61,086 bases of DNA, taken from positions 1 through 61,086 of the forward strand of contig CAJTXU010000019.1 of the NCBI GenBank assembly GCA_910584125.1, in the 5' to 3' direction. The notes under the pieces were generated by a model that did not search any database, was not told the DNA's origin, and worked only from the letters and a program-made list of their open reading frames with translations. Within the stretch, counting starts at the first letter, position 1. Every line of letters begins with the position of its first letter. Made by a program: the position numbers and the translations under genes. This stretch comes from an uncultured Muribaculaceae bacterium. Its GTDB lineage: Bacteria > Bacteroidota > Bacteroidia > Bacteroidales > Muribaculaceae. Positions 27,439-36,296 of this stretch are shown piece after piece.

Positions 27439-28362
27439 TTATCGGCTATGCTGTTCCAAGTTCTGTCGGATTGCAGCAATCACAGCTTCGGGAAGACCTG
27501 TGGCGGTGCTGACCGAATCGTTGTCCCAACCCAATGAAATCATATTTCGAGCCACTGTTTCGATTCCCTTTTCGATTCCCTTCTCGATTCCCTGAGCTAG
27601 TCCCTCGGCGCGACCCTCGGCAAGTCCTTCCTCACGGGCGGTGTCAAGCACATCGTCCTGATACCTGAGTGTATCCACATGTTCTTCGTAAGCCCTGCGT
27701 TGCTTGGGCGACATAGACAGGTATTGAAGTTTGCGCTTCACCTCCTGAAGGCCCGGCGTGCGGGTGTCTTCCTTGACTTTGCCCGTCTTCAGATATGTGA
27801 GCCATTCGTCGAGCGGAGTGTCGGGAATCTTGTCGTAGGCGTTCACCCTCACAAGGTAATATTCCGGAAAAACCTCGCGTGGCAGGTGAGGTACGATTAC
27901 GCCCTCCTCTTTGACATTGACATGGAGATCGTTGCCTGTGTGAATGCCTCTGAACCTTGTCTCACCGTGATACACGTAGTCATCACCTTTGCCGAAATCG
28001 CAATAGAGGATGCTTATTGAGTAGACTTTCTTCACCTTGTCGTACTGGTCGCCCAGCCCGATATGCTCGGTGATGGCCTTGCATGTGCCGTAGAGAATCC
28101 GCTGGAGATAATACAACTGGCGAGTGAGCTGCACCTCAACGATAATCAGATGACCTTTGCTGTTCTTCGCCTTGAGGTCGACACGGTTGAACTTGTCATT
28201 ATCGGAGTCTTGATTTGATTCGCTTTCAAGAAGTTCCACAATCTCCACCTTCTCGTTGAGGAGTACGGAGATAAAGCCCTCGAGGATTCCGAAGTTGCTT
28301 TTGTCCCTGAGCATGTGCTTGATAGCCCAGTCGAAACGGATGTAAGTGTTGTCCTGCTCCAT
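27439..28362 (-). CDS. Rpn-family PD-(D/E)XK nuclease (transposase-like)
   Basis: A 307-residue member of the PDDEXK_2 / Rpn (YhgA-like) family: the N-terminal FDWAIKHMLRDKSNFGILEGF and the core VDLKAKNSKGHLIIVEVQLTRQ with the D-(E)VQ variant of the nuclease motif. Rpn proteins are nucleases that promote recA-independent recombination and some act in phage defence. The C-terminal region is a degenerate repeat (EGLAEGRAEGLAQGIEKGIE-like) encoded by six 12-bp tandem units at 27558-27629, so its length may vary between strains. It has its own promoter and is monocistronic. Confidence 0.88.
   Translation of the reverse strand: MEQDNTYIRFDWAIKHMLRDKSNFGILEGFISVLLNEKVEIVELLESESNQDSDNDKFNRVDLKAKNSKGHLIIVEVQLTRQLYYLQRILYGTCKAITEHIGLGDQYDKVKKVYSISILYCDFGKGDDYVYHGETRFRGIHTGNDLHVNVKEEGVIVPHLPREVFPEYYLVRVNAYDKIPDTPLDEWLTYLKTGKVKEDTRTPGLQEVKRKLQYLSMSPKQRRAYEEHVDTLRYQDDVLDTAREEGLAEGRAEGLAQGIEKGIEKGIETVARNMISLGWDNDSVSTATGLPEAVIAAIRQNLEQHSR
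27558..27629. repeat. Six in-frame 12-bp tandem units inside the Rpn gene
   Basis: Units based on TTTCGATTCCCT (first two identical, the third with one change, then diverging). As 12 is a multiple of 3, copy changes would alter protein length without breaking the frame. Confidence 0.85.
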
Positions 28363-28384
28363 ATCGGTATTCCCTTTTTATTTG

Positions 28385-28416
28385 CAAAGATAGTTCATTT
28401 ACATCAATATAACAAA
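28385..28416 (-). promoter_or_regulatory. Promoter for the Rpn gene
   Basis: Minus strand: TTTG at 28416-28413, 20-bp spacer, TATCTTTG at 28392-28385; predicted leader of about 17 nt. Confidence 0.7.
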
Positions 28417-28572
28417 TAAATTCGACTTCAACATATTTTATGGATGAGACAGATTGGCATGACTGCGCCGACAACATGATGAGCTGTAACGTTTAGAGCG
28501 CGTTCCATGTGAATTGCGGCGTTTCAGCGATTGGACTTGTTCTGATGTGATGATTTCTTTTTGCTTTAAAAT

Positions 28573-28603
28573 TTTGCAGGCCGATAAAAAATTGTTAACT
28601 TTG
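28573..28603 (+). promoter_or_regulatory. Promoter for gdhA
   Basis: TTTG at 28573-28576, 19-bp spacer, TAACTTTG at 28596-28603. It gives a leader of about 75 nt before the ATG at 28685. Confidence 0.75.
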
Positions 28604-28684
28604 CAGTCGGTTTTACAATCCAATTTAAGAATTACCCTAAATATCATTTCTAACTGTTCTTGCGGCGTAAGGCCGCCGAAGTGT

Positions 28685-30022
28685 ATGAAAGCAAAAGAAT
28701 TTCTTACGGAAATCGCCCGCCGGTTTCCAAATGAGCCTGAGTATCTTCAGGCCGTCGAGGAGGTCGTCACCTCAATCGAGGATGTCTACAACGAGTATCC
28801 GGCATTCGAAAGCCAGAATCTGCTGGAGCGTCTGTGCATTCCGGAGCGCATCTATACGTTCCGCGTGTCGTGGGTAGATGACGCCGGTCGAGTGCGCACC
28901 AATATGGGCTATCGCGTGCAGCACAACAATGCGATAGGTCCATATAAGGGAGGCATCCGTTTCCACTCGTCGGTCAATCTTTCGATTCTGAAGTTTCTCG
29001 CCTTTGAGCAGACGTTCAAGAACTCTCTCACGACTCTCGCGATGGGCGGGGCCAAAGGAGGCAGCGATTTCTCGCCGCGAGGTAAGAGCGACATGGAGGT
29101 GATGCGTTTCTGTCAGGCCTTCATGAACGAACTCTACCGCCATATTGGCGCGGACACGGACGTCCCGGCAGGCGACATAGGTGTCGGCGGCCGCGAGGTG
29201 GGATACATGTTCGGCTGGTACAAGAAGATGCAGCGGGAATTCAGCGGCACATTCACCGGCAAGGGCATGGACTTCGGTGGCTCGCTGATGCGTCCCGAGG
29301 CCACGGGTTACGGCAACGTGTATTTCCTGCTCAACATGCTGTCGACTCGCGGCATCGACATCCGGGGCAAACGGGTGGCGATTTCCGGTTCGGGCAATGT
29401 GGCGATATACACGGCCGACAAGCTGATCAGCCTCGGCGCGAAGGTTGTGTCGCTCAGCGACAGCGACGGCACGGTGGAGATTCCTGACGGACTGACCCGT
29501 GAACAGTATGATCGCGTGTTCGAACTGAAGTTCGCCTACCGCGGCCGTATCAGCGAATTTGCCGCGCAGGAGGGCTTCCCCTATTACGAAGGCAGGCGTC
29601 CATGGCAGATAGTGAAATGCGACATCGCGCTTCCCTCGGCGACTCAGAACGAGCTTGACGGCGACGACGCGCGCGCTCTGTTGGCCAACGGATGCGTCGC
29701 CGTGAGCGAGGGCGCCAACATGCCGTCTACCCGCGAGGCAGTGGCGGAGTTTCTTGGTGCCGGGATACTGTACGCGCCCGGCAAGGCTGCCAATGCCGGC
29801 GGGGTGTCGGTGTCAGGGCTCGAGATGGCGCAGAACGCCCAGAAACTTAGCTGGACCGCGGAGGAGGTAGACCGTCGCTTGCGCGACATCATGGCCGACA
29901 TACACGCGCAATGCGTCAGGTATGGTACGCGGCCCGACGGGTCGGTCAACTATGTGAAGGGTGCCAACGTGGCCGGCTTCCTGAAGGTCGCCAAGGCAAT
30001 GCACGCCCAGGGAATCGTCTGA
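28685..30022 (+). CDS. gdhA: NADP-type glutamate dehydrogenase
   Basis: A 445-residue hexameric glutamate dehydrogenase that assimilates ammonia with 2-oxoglutarate. I use the ATG at 28685 (MKAKEFLTEIARRF) because the promoter lies inside any longer frame and the product then has normal family length. Landmarks: the substrate lysines in PYKGGIRFH and LAMGGAKGGSDF, DVPAGDIGVGGREVG, the coenzyme loop SGSGNVAIYTA, and the C-terminal NAGGVSVSGLEM. It ends at a strong terminator shared with htrA. Histidine catabolism (42-48 kb) would supply glutamate to the same node. Confidence 0.97.
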   Translation: MKAKEFLTEIARRFPNEPEYLQAVEEVVTSIEDVYNEYPAFESQNLLERLCIPERIYTFRVSWVDDAGRVRTNMGYRVQHNNAIGPYKGGIRFHSSVNLSILKFLAFEQTFKNSLTTLAMGGAKGGSDFSPRGKSDMEVMRFCQAFMNELYRHIGADTDVPAGDIGVGGREVGYMFGWYKKMQREFSGTFTGKGMDFGGSLMRPEATGYGNVYFLLNMLSTRGIDIRGKRVAISGSGNVAIYTADKLISLGAKVVSLSDSDGTVEIPDGLTREQYDRVFELKFAYRGRISEFAAQEGFPYYEGRRPWQIVKCDIALPSATQNELDGDDARALLANGCVAVSEGANMPSTREAVAEFLGAGILYAPGKAANAGGVSVSGLEMAQNAQKLSWTAEEVDRRLRDIMADIHAQCVRYGTRPDGSVNYVKGANVAGFLKVAKAMHAQGIV

Positions 30023-30066
30023 GATAAAGTTTCTTGGACTTAACTTAAGACCTTGCATAAACTGAG

Positions 30067-30100
30067 GCGGGGCCGGAATCTGGATTCCGGCCCCGCTTTC
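30067..30100. terminator. Bidirectional terminator between gdhA and htrA
   Basis: A 14-bp perfect GC-rich stem (30067-30080 with 30083-30096) and 2-nt loop, followed by TTTC on the plus strand. It lies between convergent genes. Confidence 0.9.
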
Positions 30101-30115
30101 AGGCTTTTACGTGTG

Positions 30116-31606
30116 TCACTCGTTGGACTCGAGATTGACAGCGTAATAATATTTCTTTCCGGTGGGATAGACGCCCTTGAGGAAGAGCACTTTTTCGTTG
30201 TCTTCATCTTTCATCACTTGGTTGTAGAGGTATTCCACGTCGTCGGAGTTGTTGACGGGAACGTCGTTGATCTCGGTGATGATGAAGCCGTCCTTGACGC
30301 CTGCGTCTCTGAACGCGCCTCCCTTGAGGCCCTGCACCTGGACGCCGTTGGAGATGCCGAGATGTTGCTTGGTCTCTGACGAAAGTTTCATGAACGCGCA
30401 TCCGAGTTCGGCGAAGTCGCCCTTCTTGGTGATGGCGGTGTTGCCCTGCGAGTTGCGCAGCACTCCGGTCTTGGTGTACGACTTGTTGTCGCGGCAATAG
30501 GTGACGCTGATCTTGTCGCCGGGGCGGAACTTGCTGATCTGCTCGACGAGTTGAGCGAAATTATGCACTTCCACGCCATTGATCGCGGTGATGACGTCGT
30601 CTTCCTTCAGACCGAGCTCCTTGGCGGTGCTCATGTCGTTGACGTCCTTGACGAGGCAGCCGGCCTTGACCGCCGTGATGCCCTTCTCCTTGGCGAGCTT
30701 AGCGTCGAGCTCCACGACCGAACAGCCGAGCATGGCGCGTTGCACAGTGCCGTACTGACGGATATCGGCCATGACCTTCTTGACGATAGAGGTCGGGATG
30801 GCGAACGAGAAGCCCGAGTAGCTGCCGGTGTTGCTGTATATCGCTGAGTTGATGCCGATGAGCTCGCCGTTGAGGTTGACGAGCGCTCCGCCGGAGTTGC
30901 CGGGGTTGAGGGCCGCGTCGGTCTGGATGAATGACTCGATCGACATGTTGCCACCCTTGTTGCTGGCACCGAGACTGCGGGCCTTGGCGCTCACGATTCC
31001 GGCCGTGACGGTGGAGTTGAAACCGAAGGGATTGCCCACGGCGAGCACCCACTCGCCGATCTTGACCGATTCTGAGTCGCCAAATGTGATGGGGGAAAGC
31101 CCTTTGGCATCGATCTTGATCAGGGCGAGGTCGGAGGCCTCGTCGGTGCCGACGATGCGTGCCTCATACGACGAGTTGTCGTTGAGCAGCACCTCGAGTT
31201 TGTCGGCGTTGTCGATGACGTGGTTGTTGGTGACGATATAGCCGTCCTCGCTTATTATGACGCCCGAGCCGAGGCCGGTCTGCACCGGTTCGGATTTCTT
31301 CTTCTGCTGCTGGCGGGGCTGCTGACGCTGCTGGCCGCCAGGGTTGCCGAAGAAGAAGTCGAACATGCCGCCGAAGGGGTCGTAGCCGCCCTGCATGCCA
31401 TAGGGGTTCTGCTGGCGCGACGAGAAACTCTTGATGCATACCACCGCGTTGACTGTCTTTTCAGCCGCGTCGGTGAAGTCTGTCTCGAATGCGGGGGTCG
31501 ATGATGAGGCCGTCCTGATGAAGGAAGGCTCAGCAGCCGACATCACGTTGCCGGCGAGGATTGCGCCGCAAAGCGCCAGTGAGATTTTAAGTCTGTTCAT
31601 ATTCAT
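30116..31606 (-). CDS. htrA: HtrA/DegP-type periplasmic serine protease
   Basis: A 496-residue envelope protease/chaperone: signal peptide (1-24), trypsin-like domain with catalytic triad His129 (NNHVID), Asp159 (SDLALIKID) and Ser238 (NPGNSGGAL), then two PDZ domains (about 300-390 and 405-490). It degrades or holds misfolded envelope proteins. A Gln/Gly-rich insert at about 66-105 (GGQQRQQPRQQQKKK) corresponds to the LA loop region and is low complexity. A TAACTTTG -7 element lies at 31697-31690 on its strand. Confidence 0.95.
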   Translation of the reverse strand: MNMNRLKISLALCGAILAGNVMSAAEPSFIRTASSSTPAFETDFTDAAEKTVNAVVCIKSFSSRQQNPYGMQGGYDPFGGMFDFFFGNPGGQQRQQPRQQQKKKSEPVQTGLGSGVIISEDGYIVTNNHVIDNADKLEVLLNDNSSYEARIVGTDEASDLALIKIDAKGLSPITFGDSESVKIGEWVLAVGNPFGFNSTVTAGIVSAKARSLGASNKGGNMSIESFIQTDAALNPGNSGGALVNLNGELIGINSAIYSNTGSYSGFSFAIPTSIVKKVMADIRQYGTVQRAMLGCSVVELDAKLAKEKGITAVKAGCLVKDVNDMSTAKELGLKEDDVITAINGVEVHNFAQLVEQISKFRPGDKISVTYCRDNKSYTKTGVLRNSQGNTAITKKGDFAELGCAFMKLSSETKQHLGISNGVQVQGLKGGAFRDAGVKDGFIITEINDVPVNNSDDVEYLYNQVMKDEDNEKVLFLKGVYPTGKKYYYAVNLESNE

Positions 31607-31689
31607 ATATGATGTGTTGGTGTTTCAATTCAAGTGGAAGAGAGATGGAAAACTCCGTGCGACGGCCGACGGGCGGCGTGTCGGAAATT

Positions 31690-31697
31690 CAAAGTTA
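31690..31697 (-). promoter_or_regulatory. Candidate -7 element for htrA; surrounding 310-bp gap
   Basis: TAACTTTG (minus strand) is a perfect -7 match, without a clear TTTG partner upstream. The rest of the 31607-31916 gap holds no gene I can support. Confidence 0.45.
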
Positions 31698-31916
31698 AAA
31701 TGCAAAAAGCATTCCCGATATTACACGACTTAACACTATATTGTTAAAATTAATCCCTTTTAACAGAAAGCCGGCGCGTGTCTTATTTCCGCACTCTCAC
31801 AACTGATTTTGCGACGCGGGACGTGACCCAAAGAGCGCGGACGTTTGTTATAATGTCGTGAGAAACTTTGAAATTAACTTCGCGGCCAGCGGTGGCTGCG
31901 TATAAAACGTATTAAC

Positions 31917-32225
31917 ATGGACATGCAGAATTTTAAGGATGCGGCCCAGAACCTGCAGGCGAAGGCTCAGGAAATCGCGGGCAACCCGAAGGTACAGGAA
32001 ATGGTCGACAAGGGCCGCGAGCTCGTCGACAAGGGCCGAGTGGCCGTCGACAAGGGCAAAGACTGGCTCGAGAACGGCGACGGAAAGCAATATGTGGAGA
32101 AAGGCAAGGACCTGCTCGGCGACGCCAAGGACAAACTCGGCGACGCGAAGGATAAGCTTGAGGATTTCGTCGAGGACAAGACAGACGGCAAGGGAATCTT
32201 CGGTTTCGGTAAGAGAGACGACTGA
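31917..32225 (+). CDS. Small repetitive amphipathic protein, unknown function
   Basis: A 102-residue highly charged protein without signal peptide or membrane segment. It is built from short repeats: three VDKGR/VDKGK units (about 30-48) and a duplicated LGDAKDK 7-mer (about 67-80), predicted to form an amphipathic alpha-helix much like LEA or apolipoprotein-type helices. I do not recognise a named family with confidence. A terminator follows at 32252, so it is probably expressed alone. A stress or envelope-associated role is only a guess. Confidence 0.75.
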   Translation: MDMQNFKDAAQNLQAKAQEIAGNPKVQEMVDKGRELVDKGRVAVDKGKDWLENGDGKQYVEKGKDLLGDAKDKLGDAKDKLEDFVEDKTDGKGIFGFGKRDD

Positions 32226-32251
32226 TCGGACCCGCACAGGGAGACAGACAG

Positions 32252-32278
32252 GCGGACCGGCGAGTCCGCTTGTTTTTT
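32252..32278 (+). terminator. Rho-independent terminator
   Basis: Stem GCGGAC/GTCCGC (32252-32257 with 32264-32269) and a tail with six consecutive Ts, 27 bp after the small repetitive gene. Confidence 0.85.
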
Positions 32279-32340
32279 ATGGATGCGGCAGTGACAACAT
32301 GGGGATGCCTGTCGCGTTATAGTGTAAAAGAGTTACGACG

Positions 32341-32946
32341 ATGGAAAATGATTTTGACATAGAAGGCTTCATCCACAAGACGCCCGCCGAACTGAATCCG
32401 AAGGCGGGGCAGCTCCTCATTGCGGCCCCGATGATGACCGACCCGAATTTCAGCCGTTCGGTGGTCCTGATTCTCGACAGTGGCCACGGCGGCCATATGG
32501 GCCTTGTGCTTAACCGTGAGCTTCCGGCCAATGTCGACGCGCTGGTGTCCGACTGGCCAGGAGGCGAAAGGATACCGCTCTTCAACGGTGGACCGGTTGA
32601 GCTCGACCATCTGTTTCTGCTGCATCGGCTCGGGTCGATCATCGACGGCAGCATGGAGATTCTGCCCGGCCTGTATGTCGGCGGCAATGGCGATCGGTTG
32701 CGCGACTTCGTGGCCTCAGGCGCCGAGACCGACGGTCTGCTGCGCTTCTATTTAGGCTACAGCGGATGGGGGGAGGGTCAGTTGACTTCGGAGATCATGC
32801 AGCGCGGCTGGGCTATCGGTTCCGACACCGACGCCAGACAGCTGCTGACCGGTTCAGGCGAGAGTTTCTGGCGCCGGGAGGTCGGTAATCTCGGTCCCGA
32901 TTACCGTTCCTGGCTCAACATACCGATCCACCCGATCCTCAACTGA
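32341..32946 (+). CDS. yqgE: YqgE/AlgH family protein (DUF179)
   Basis: A 201-residue protein of the YqgE/AlgH family, single domain, with the typical start GQLLIAAPMMTDPNFSRSVVLI, then GHMGLVLNR and FLGYSGWGEGQL-like GYSGWGEGQLTSE. Members are widespread but biochemically undefined; some are linked to transcription control. The thioredoxin at 33026 follows 79 bp later. Confidence 0.93.
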   Translation: MENDFDIEGFIHKTPAELNPKAGQLLIAAPMMTDPNFSRSVVLILDSGHGGHMGLVLNRELPANVDALVSDWPGGERIPLFNGGPVELDHLFLLHRLGSIIDGSMEILPGLYVGGNGDRLRDFVASGAETDGLLRFYLGYSGWGEGQLTSEIMQRGWAIGSDTDARQLLTGSGESFWRREVGNLGPDYRSWLNIPIHPILN

Positions 32947-33025
32947 CGGCGTCCGTGCCGGAGTCTGAACATTAGCGGGCGCGGTGTTGTTTAAAGATAG
33001 AAAACCAATCAAACGTTGATATACT

Positions 33026-33322
33026 ATGGAGAAATTTGAAGATATCATAAAGTCCGACAGACCTGTGCTGATCGACTTCTACGCCACATGGTGCGGCCCG
33101 TGCAAGATGATGCATCCCATTCTCGAGGATGTGGCCAAGGACGTGGGCGAGAAGGCGCGTGTCATCAAGATTGACATCGACAAGAACAATGAGCTGGCGA
33201 GTGTATATTCGGTGCGTTCGGTGCCGACGCTCATGATTTTCAAGCAGGGCGAAATGAAATGGCGCACATCGGGCTTGACCCAGGCAGCCGTGCTCGAAGC
33301 CGAGCTTGCGAAATACTATTGA
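33026..33322 (+). CDS. Thioredoxin (second copy)
   Basis: A 98-residue single-domain thioredoxin with FYATWCGPCKMM (Cys23, Cys26) and the cis-proline segment SVPTLMIF. Compared with TrxA at 4770 it is shorter at both ends and only moderately similar, so it is a distinct paralogue rather than a recent duplicate. No signal peptide, hence cytosolic. A terminator follows at 33372. Confidence 0.93.
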   Translation: MEKFEDIIKSDRPVLIDFYATWCGPCKMMHPILEDVAKDVGEKARVIKIDIDKNNELASVYSVRSVPTLMIFKQGEMKWRTSGLTQAAVLEAELAKYY

Positions 33323-33371
33323 GTCCCGGCACGACAGAAATCCGGGCCAATCGGATAAACGGTATAAAATG

Positions 33372-33399
33372 AAAGCGGCGCGTTTTGCGTCGCTTTTTT
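33372..33399 (+). terminator. Rho-independent terminator
   Basis: Stem AAAGCGGCGC / GCGTCGCTTT (one G-T pair), 5-nt loop and a run of six Ts, 50 bp after the second thioredoxin gene. Confidence 0.88.
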
Positions 33400-33563
33400 G
33401 TTGGTTGAGAAATTTACCGCTATCATTGTGTCCAAATTCGGAGCGAACCACATTTATATCGATAGCGAGTAATTTATGAGTGATATAAGGGCGTGTTTTC
33501 GTCTGTCGTTGTTAAACTAAAGGGGGTGGGGAGGCTCTAAGGAATGTAAAAACTGATGATGCT

Positions 33564-34331
33564 ATGAAGAAACTGATGATTTCGATTGCCATGTCGGCTG
33601 TGGCATTTCTGACGGCTCTGAGTGCCTGGGCCGCCTCTCCATTTTCGAATGAGACGCTGCGATATGTCATCTCATACAAGTGGGGTCTGATACATAAGGA
33701 CGCCGGCGACGCGACGCTCTCGCTCAGGCGCCACGGCGACCGTTACGACGTGATGCTCGCCGCCCGCACCAAGCCCTGGGCCGACCGCATTTACAGCGTC
33801 CGCGACACTCTGAAGGGAGCCATCACCGTCAATGGCCTCAAACCTGTCTATTATCACAAGATCACGCACGAGAAAGGCAAGTATGCCCGCGACGAAGTGT
33901 CTTACTCCGTCAAGGGAAACACCACCACAGGCCACACCAAGCGCATCCGCATGAAAGAGGGCGCCTCCAAGGTCACTGAGAACACACTCACGGCCAGCGG
34001 ACCGGTCTATGACATGCTTTCGGTGTTCTATTATCTGCGCAAACTCGATTACGGTCAGCTGAGCCGCAACAAAATCTACACGGCCACCGTGTTCTCAGGC
34101 AACAAAAAGGAGACGATACGCATCCACTGTCTCGGCAAGGAGAAACTCAAGCTAAAGGACAAGAGCGAGCGCGAGGCCTGGCACATACGCTTCAATTTCA
34201 CGCAGGAAGGGGGCCGCAAATCGAGCGACGACATGGACACGTGGATCTCGACCGACGCGGCCCACATCCCCCTCTATCTTGTCGGCAAACTCCCTGTGGG
34301 AGAGGTCAGGGCATATTATCTCGGCAGCTGA
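33564..34331 (+). CDS. Secreted DUF3108 domain protein
   Basis: A 255-residue exported protein. The signal peptide ends at about 23 (SAWA-ASP), then a single DUF3108 domain starting LRYVISYKWGLIHKDAGDATLSL and ending near the C terminus with a PLYLVGKLPVGEVRAYY strand. DUF3108 proteins are predicted beta-rich periplasmic proteins of unknown role. It ends 12 bp before the convergent omega-amidase gene. Confidence 0.85.
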   Translation: MKKLMISIAMSAVAFLTALSAWAASPFSNETLRYVISYKWGLIHKDAGDATLSLRRHGDRYDVMLAARTKPWADRIYSVRDTLKGAITVNGLKPVYYHKITHEKGKYARDEVSYSVKGNTTTGHTKRIRMKEGASKVTENTLTASGPVYDMLSVFYYLRKLDYGQLSRNKIYTATVFSGNKKETIRIHCLGKEKLKLKDKSEREAWHIRFNFTQEGGRKSSDDMDTWISTDAAHIPLYLVGKLPVGEVRAYYLGS

Positions 34332-34343
34332 GCTAAGAGCACT

Positions 34344-35141
34344 CTAAATTAGTTTGAAAGGGTCGGCGTCGGCCCACGCCGGGAATTTCTCGCGGAACGA
34401 ATCGAGCCTGTCGCGGCTTAGTGTGGCATACACGAGCCCGTCGGGCTCGAAGCGTACCGAGACGTCGCGGCCCTTGAAGTCGTAGACCGCAGAGCTTCCG
34501 TTGTAGTCATAGCCCTTGGGGTCGGCGCCCTTGCAGTCGACGGCGCAGACATAGGCCTCGTTCTCGATGGCGCGCGCGGCGAGCAGCGCCTCCCAGGCGT
34601 TCACCCTGACCTCGGGCCAGTTGGCCACGGCTATCAGGGCGTCATACTCGTTGTGGACGTTGCGGCACCATACCGGGAAGCGGATGTCGTAACATATCAC
34701 CATGGCGAGGTTCCAGCCACGGTATCTGATCTTCAGCCTGCCGTATCCTCGCGAGAAGACCTTGTTCTCGCCGGCCATGGTGAAGAGATGTCGCTTGTCT
34801 TCGAACGTCTCGTCGCCCGACGGCTCGATGAAGAAAGCGCGGTTGTATAGCGAGCCGCCGGAATCGGCGATGAAGCTTCCGGCGATGGCGAACTTATGCT
34901 TCGCCGCGAGTTCCTTGAGGAAATCGACGGTCGGGCCTGTGTTTCGTTCGGCGAGCGGCCGGACCTCTTCCTTGTCCATACCTACGGGGAAACCCGTCGA
35001 GAATGTCTCGGGCAGGATGAGGAGGTCGGTTTCGGGATGCACTCTCGCGGCCGCTTCTTTCAGGCAGTCGAGGTTGGCCTGCTTGTCGCCCCACTTGATG
35101 TTCATGGGAAACAGGCATATCTTCAGGTCAGACGACTTCAT
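34344..35141 (-). CDS. Nitrilase-superfamily amidohydrolase (omega-amidase/YafV-like)
   Basis: A 265-residue carbon-nitrogen hydrolase. The catalytic triad is Glu in LILPETF, Lys in FEDKRHLF and Cys in VICYDIRFPVW. The overall sequence, especially ILPETFSTGF, YDIRFPVW and YNGSSAVYDFKG, is closest to YafV/omega-amidase enzymes that hydrolyse 2-oxoglutaramate or 2-oxosuccinamate, a metabolite-repair role. It differs clearly from aguB (11064) in the active-site neighbourhood. It precedes the acyltransferase at 35183 on the minus strand only in map order; as the downstream gene it may share that transcript. Confidence 0.85.
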   Translation of the reverse strand: MKSSDLKICLFPMNIKWGDKQANLDCLKEAAARVHPETDLLILPETFSTGFPVGMDKEEVRPLAERNTGPTVDFLKELAAKHKFAIAGSFIADSGGSLYNRAFFIEPSGDETFEDKRHLFTMAGENKVFSRGYGRLKIRYRGWNLAMVICYDIRFPVWCRNVHNEYDALIAVANWPEVRVNAWEALLAARAIENEAYVCAVDCKGADPKGYDYNGSSAVYDFKGRDVSVRFEPDGLVYATLSRDRLDSFREKFPAWADADPFKLI

Positions 35142-35182
35142 GGTATCTTGTTGTTGGATTTGCCCGCCGAGCGGGCTGATGT

Positions 35183-35725
35183 TCAGAAGATGAATTTATC
35201 GGGGTATCTGGCGGCCTCTTTCCAGCGCGAGTAATAGGCCTTGACCTGGCGGAGGTCGGCGTCGACGTCGCCGGTGGGGGTGAACTCGTCGCGGATCACG
35301 ACGCGCTTCCGCTTGTAGTCGATCACGCCGAGCTGTACGGGCACATGAGCGTCGAGGGCTATGTGCAGGAATCCCGTGCGCCATTGGCTGCGCGCGCTGC
35401 GTGTTCCTTCGGGCGTGACGGCGAGATTCATGTAGCCGCGGGAGCCGAACATATCGACGATGTGTCGCGTCAGACCGCCCGAACCCTTGCGCGAAACCGG
35501 GATGCCACCCAGCGAGGTCAGCAGATACTTCAACGGGAAGAAAAACCAGAATTCCTTCATTAGGAAATTGGCTTTCCTTCCCAGTGAGCGGTATGCGGCG
35601 AGACCGAGTATGAAATCCCAGTTGGAGGTGTGCGGGGCCACGCATATGACGCACTTGTCGCGGCGCGGCGCCGTGATGTCGACCGACCATCCGGCCAGCC
35701 TGAGCAGTCTCCCCCAGAGATTCAT
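35183..35725 (-). CDS. 1-acyl-sn-glycerol-3-phosphate acyltransferase family protein
   Basis: A 180-residue PlsC-like acyltransferase. The catalytic HX4D motif is HTSNWD (about 32-37), followed by the acceptor-binding block GGIPVSRKG and a P-E-G-T motif (TPEGTRS). It is shorter than PlsC (about 240 residues) and lacks clear membrane helices, as in the compact glycerol acyltransferases common in Bacteroidota. Substrate is not determined. The 120-residue gene at 35739 lies 13 bp upstream, so they are likely cotranscribed. Confidence 0.85.
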   Translation of the reverse strand: MNLWGRLLRLAGWSVDITAPRRDKCVICVAPHTSNWDFILGLAAYRSLGRKANFLMKEFWFFFPLKYLLTSLGGIPVSRKGSGGLTRHIVDMFGSRGYMNLAVTPEGTRSARSQWRTGFLHIALDAHVPVQLGVIDYKRKRVVIRDEFTPTGDVDADLRQVKAYYSRWKEAARYPDKFIF

Positions 35726-35738
35726 CGGTCAGCGGGTT

Positions 35739-36101
35739 TTATCTTTCGTTGGCGTACTGTTTGTTGCGCTCCCTCTCGTCGGCGGGGTAGGCGGCGTTGA
35801 AGACCTTGAGAGCCTCGTTGATCTCCTCGTTGAACTCAGTCTCGATCTTGTCGAAGAGGCTGCGGAAGAATCTTGTCTTCGTGCGGGCGTATTCGGTCGG
35901 GTTCTCGAACGCCTTGGGACCGCGGTCGAACGTCACGTTCGAATTACTGCGCGCCTTGCCGACGGCTCCGAGTGTGATCTCGATGGCCTGGGCCACCTTG
36001 TCGCGGTCGATGCCGGCCACGTTATAATAGGCTGATGTCATCTCGTCGATAACCGAGGCTCCGAGGGCGTCGGCATACTTCTTGAATTCTCTCTTGTTCA
36101 T
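35739..36101 (-). CDS. Conserved hypothetical protein, 120 residues
   Basis: A helical, charged, cytosolic protein beginning MNKREFKKYADALGASVIDEM, with no motif I can name. It lies directly upstream of the acyltransferase. Its look (mixed helices, many Lys/Glu/Arg) is typical of small conserved Bacteroidales proteins of unknown function. Confidence 0.7.
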   Translation of the reverse strand: MNKREFKKYADALGASVIDEMTSAYYNVAGIDRDKVAQAIEITLGAVGKARSNSNVTFDRGPKAFENPTEYARTKTRFFRSLFDKIETEFNEEINEALKVFNAAYPADERERNKQYANER

Positions 36102-36296
36102 GACTTTTGGTTCTTGTAGGGTTATGTGGCGGGCGCGTGTCCGCGCTGTCAGAGCGGACGCCGCCCATAGTTATAACGTAAATCACGCGGTTTCTATCAT
36201 TCCGCACCCTGAATTTTTTCAACCGCCGGCCATGAGTCAGAACCCGTGCGGGCCCAATTTTGTTAAACTTGGAAAGTGAAACTAAGCTGAAAAGGT

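Noticed and set aside
28514..28684. Upstream extension of the gdhA frame
   Set aside because: It contains the promoter and gives a non-homologous N terminus; family length fits the ATG at 28685.
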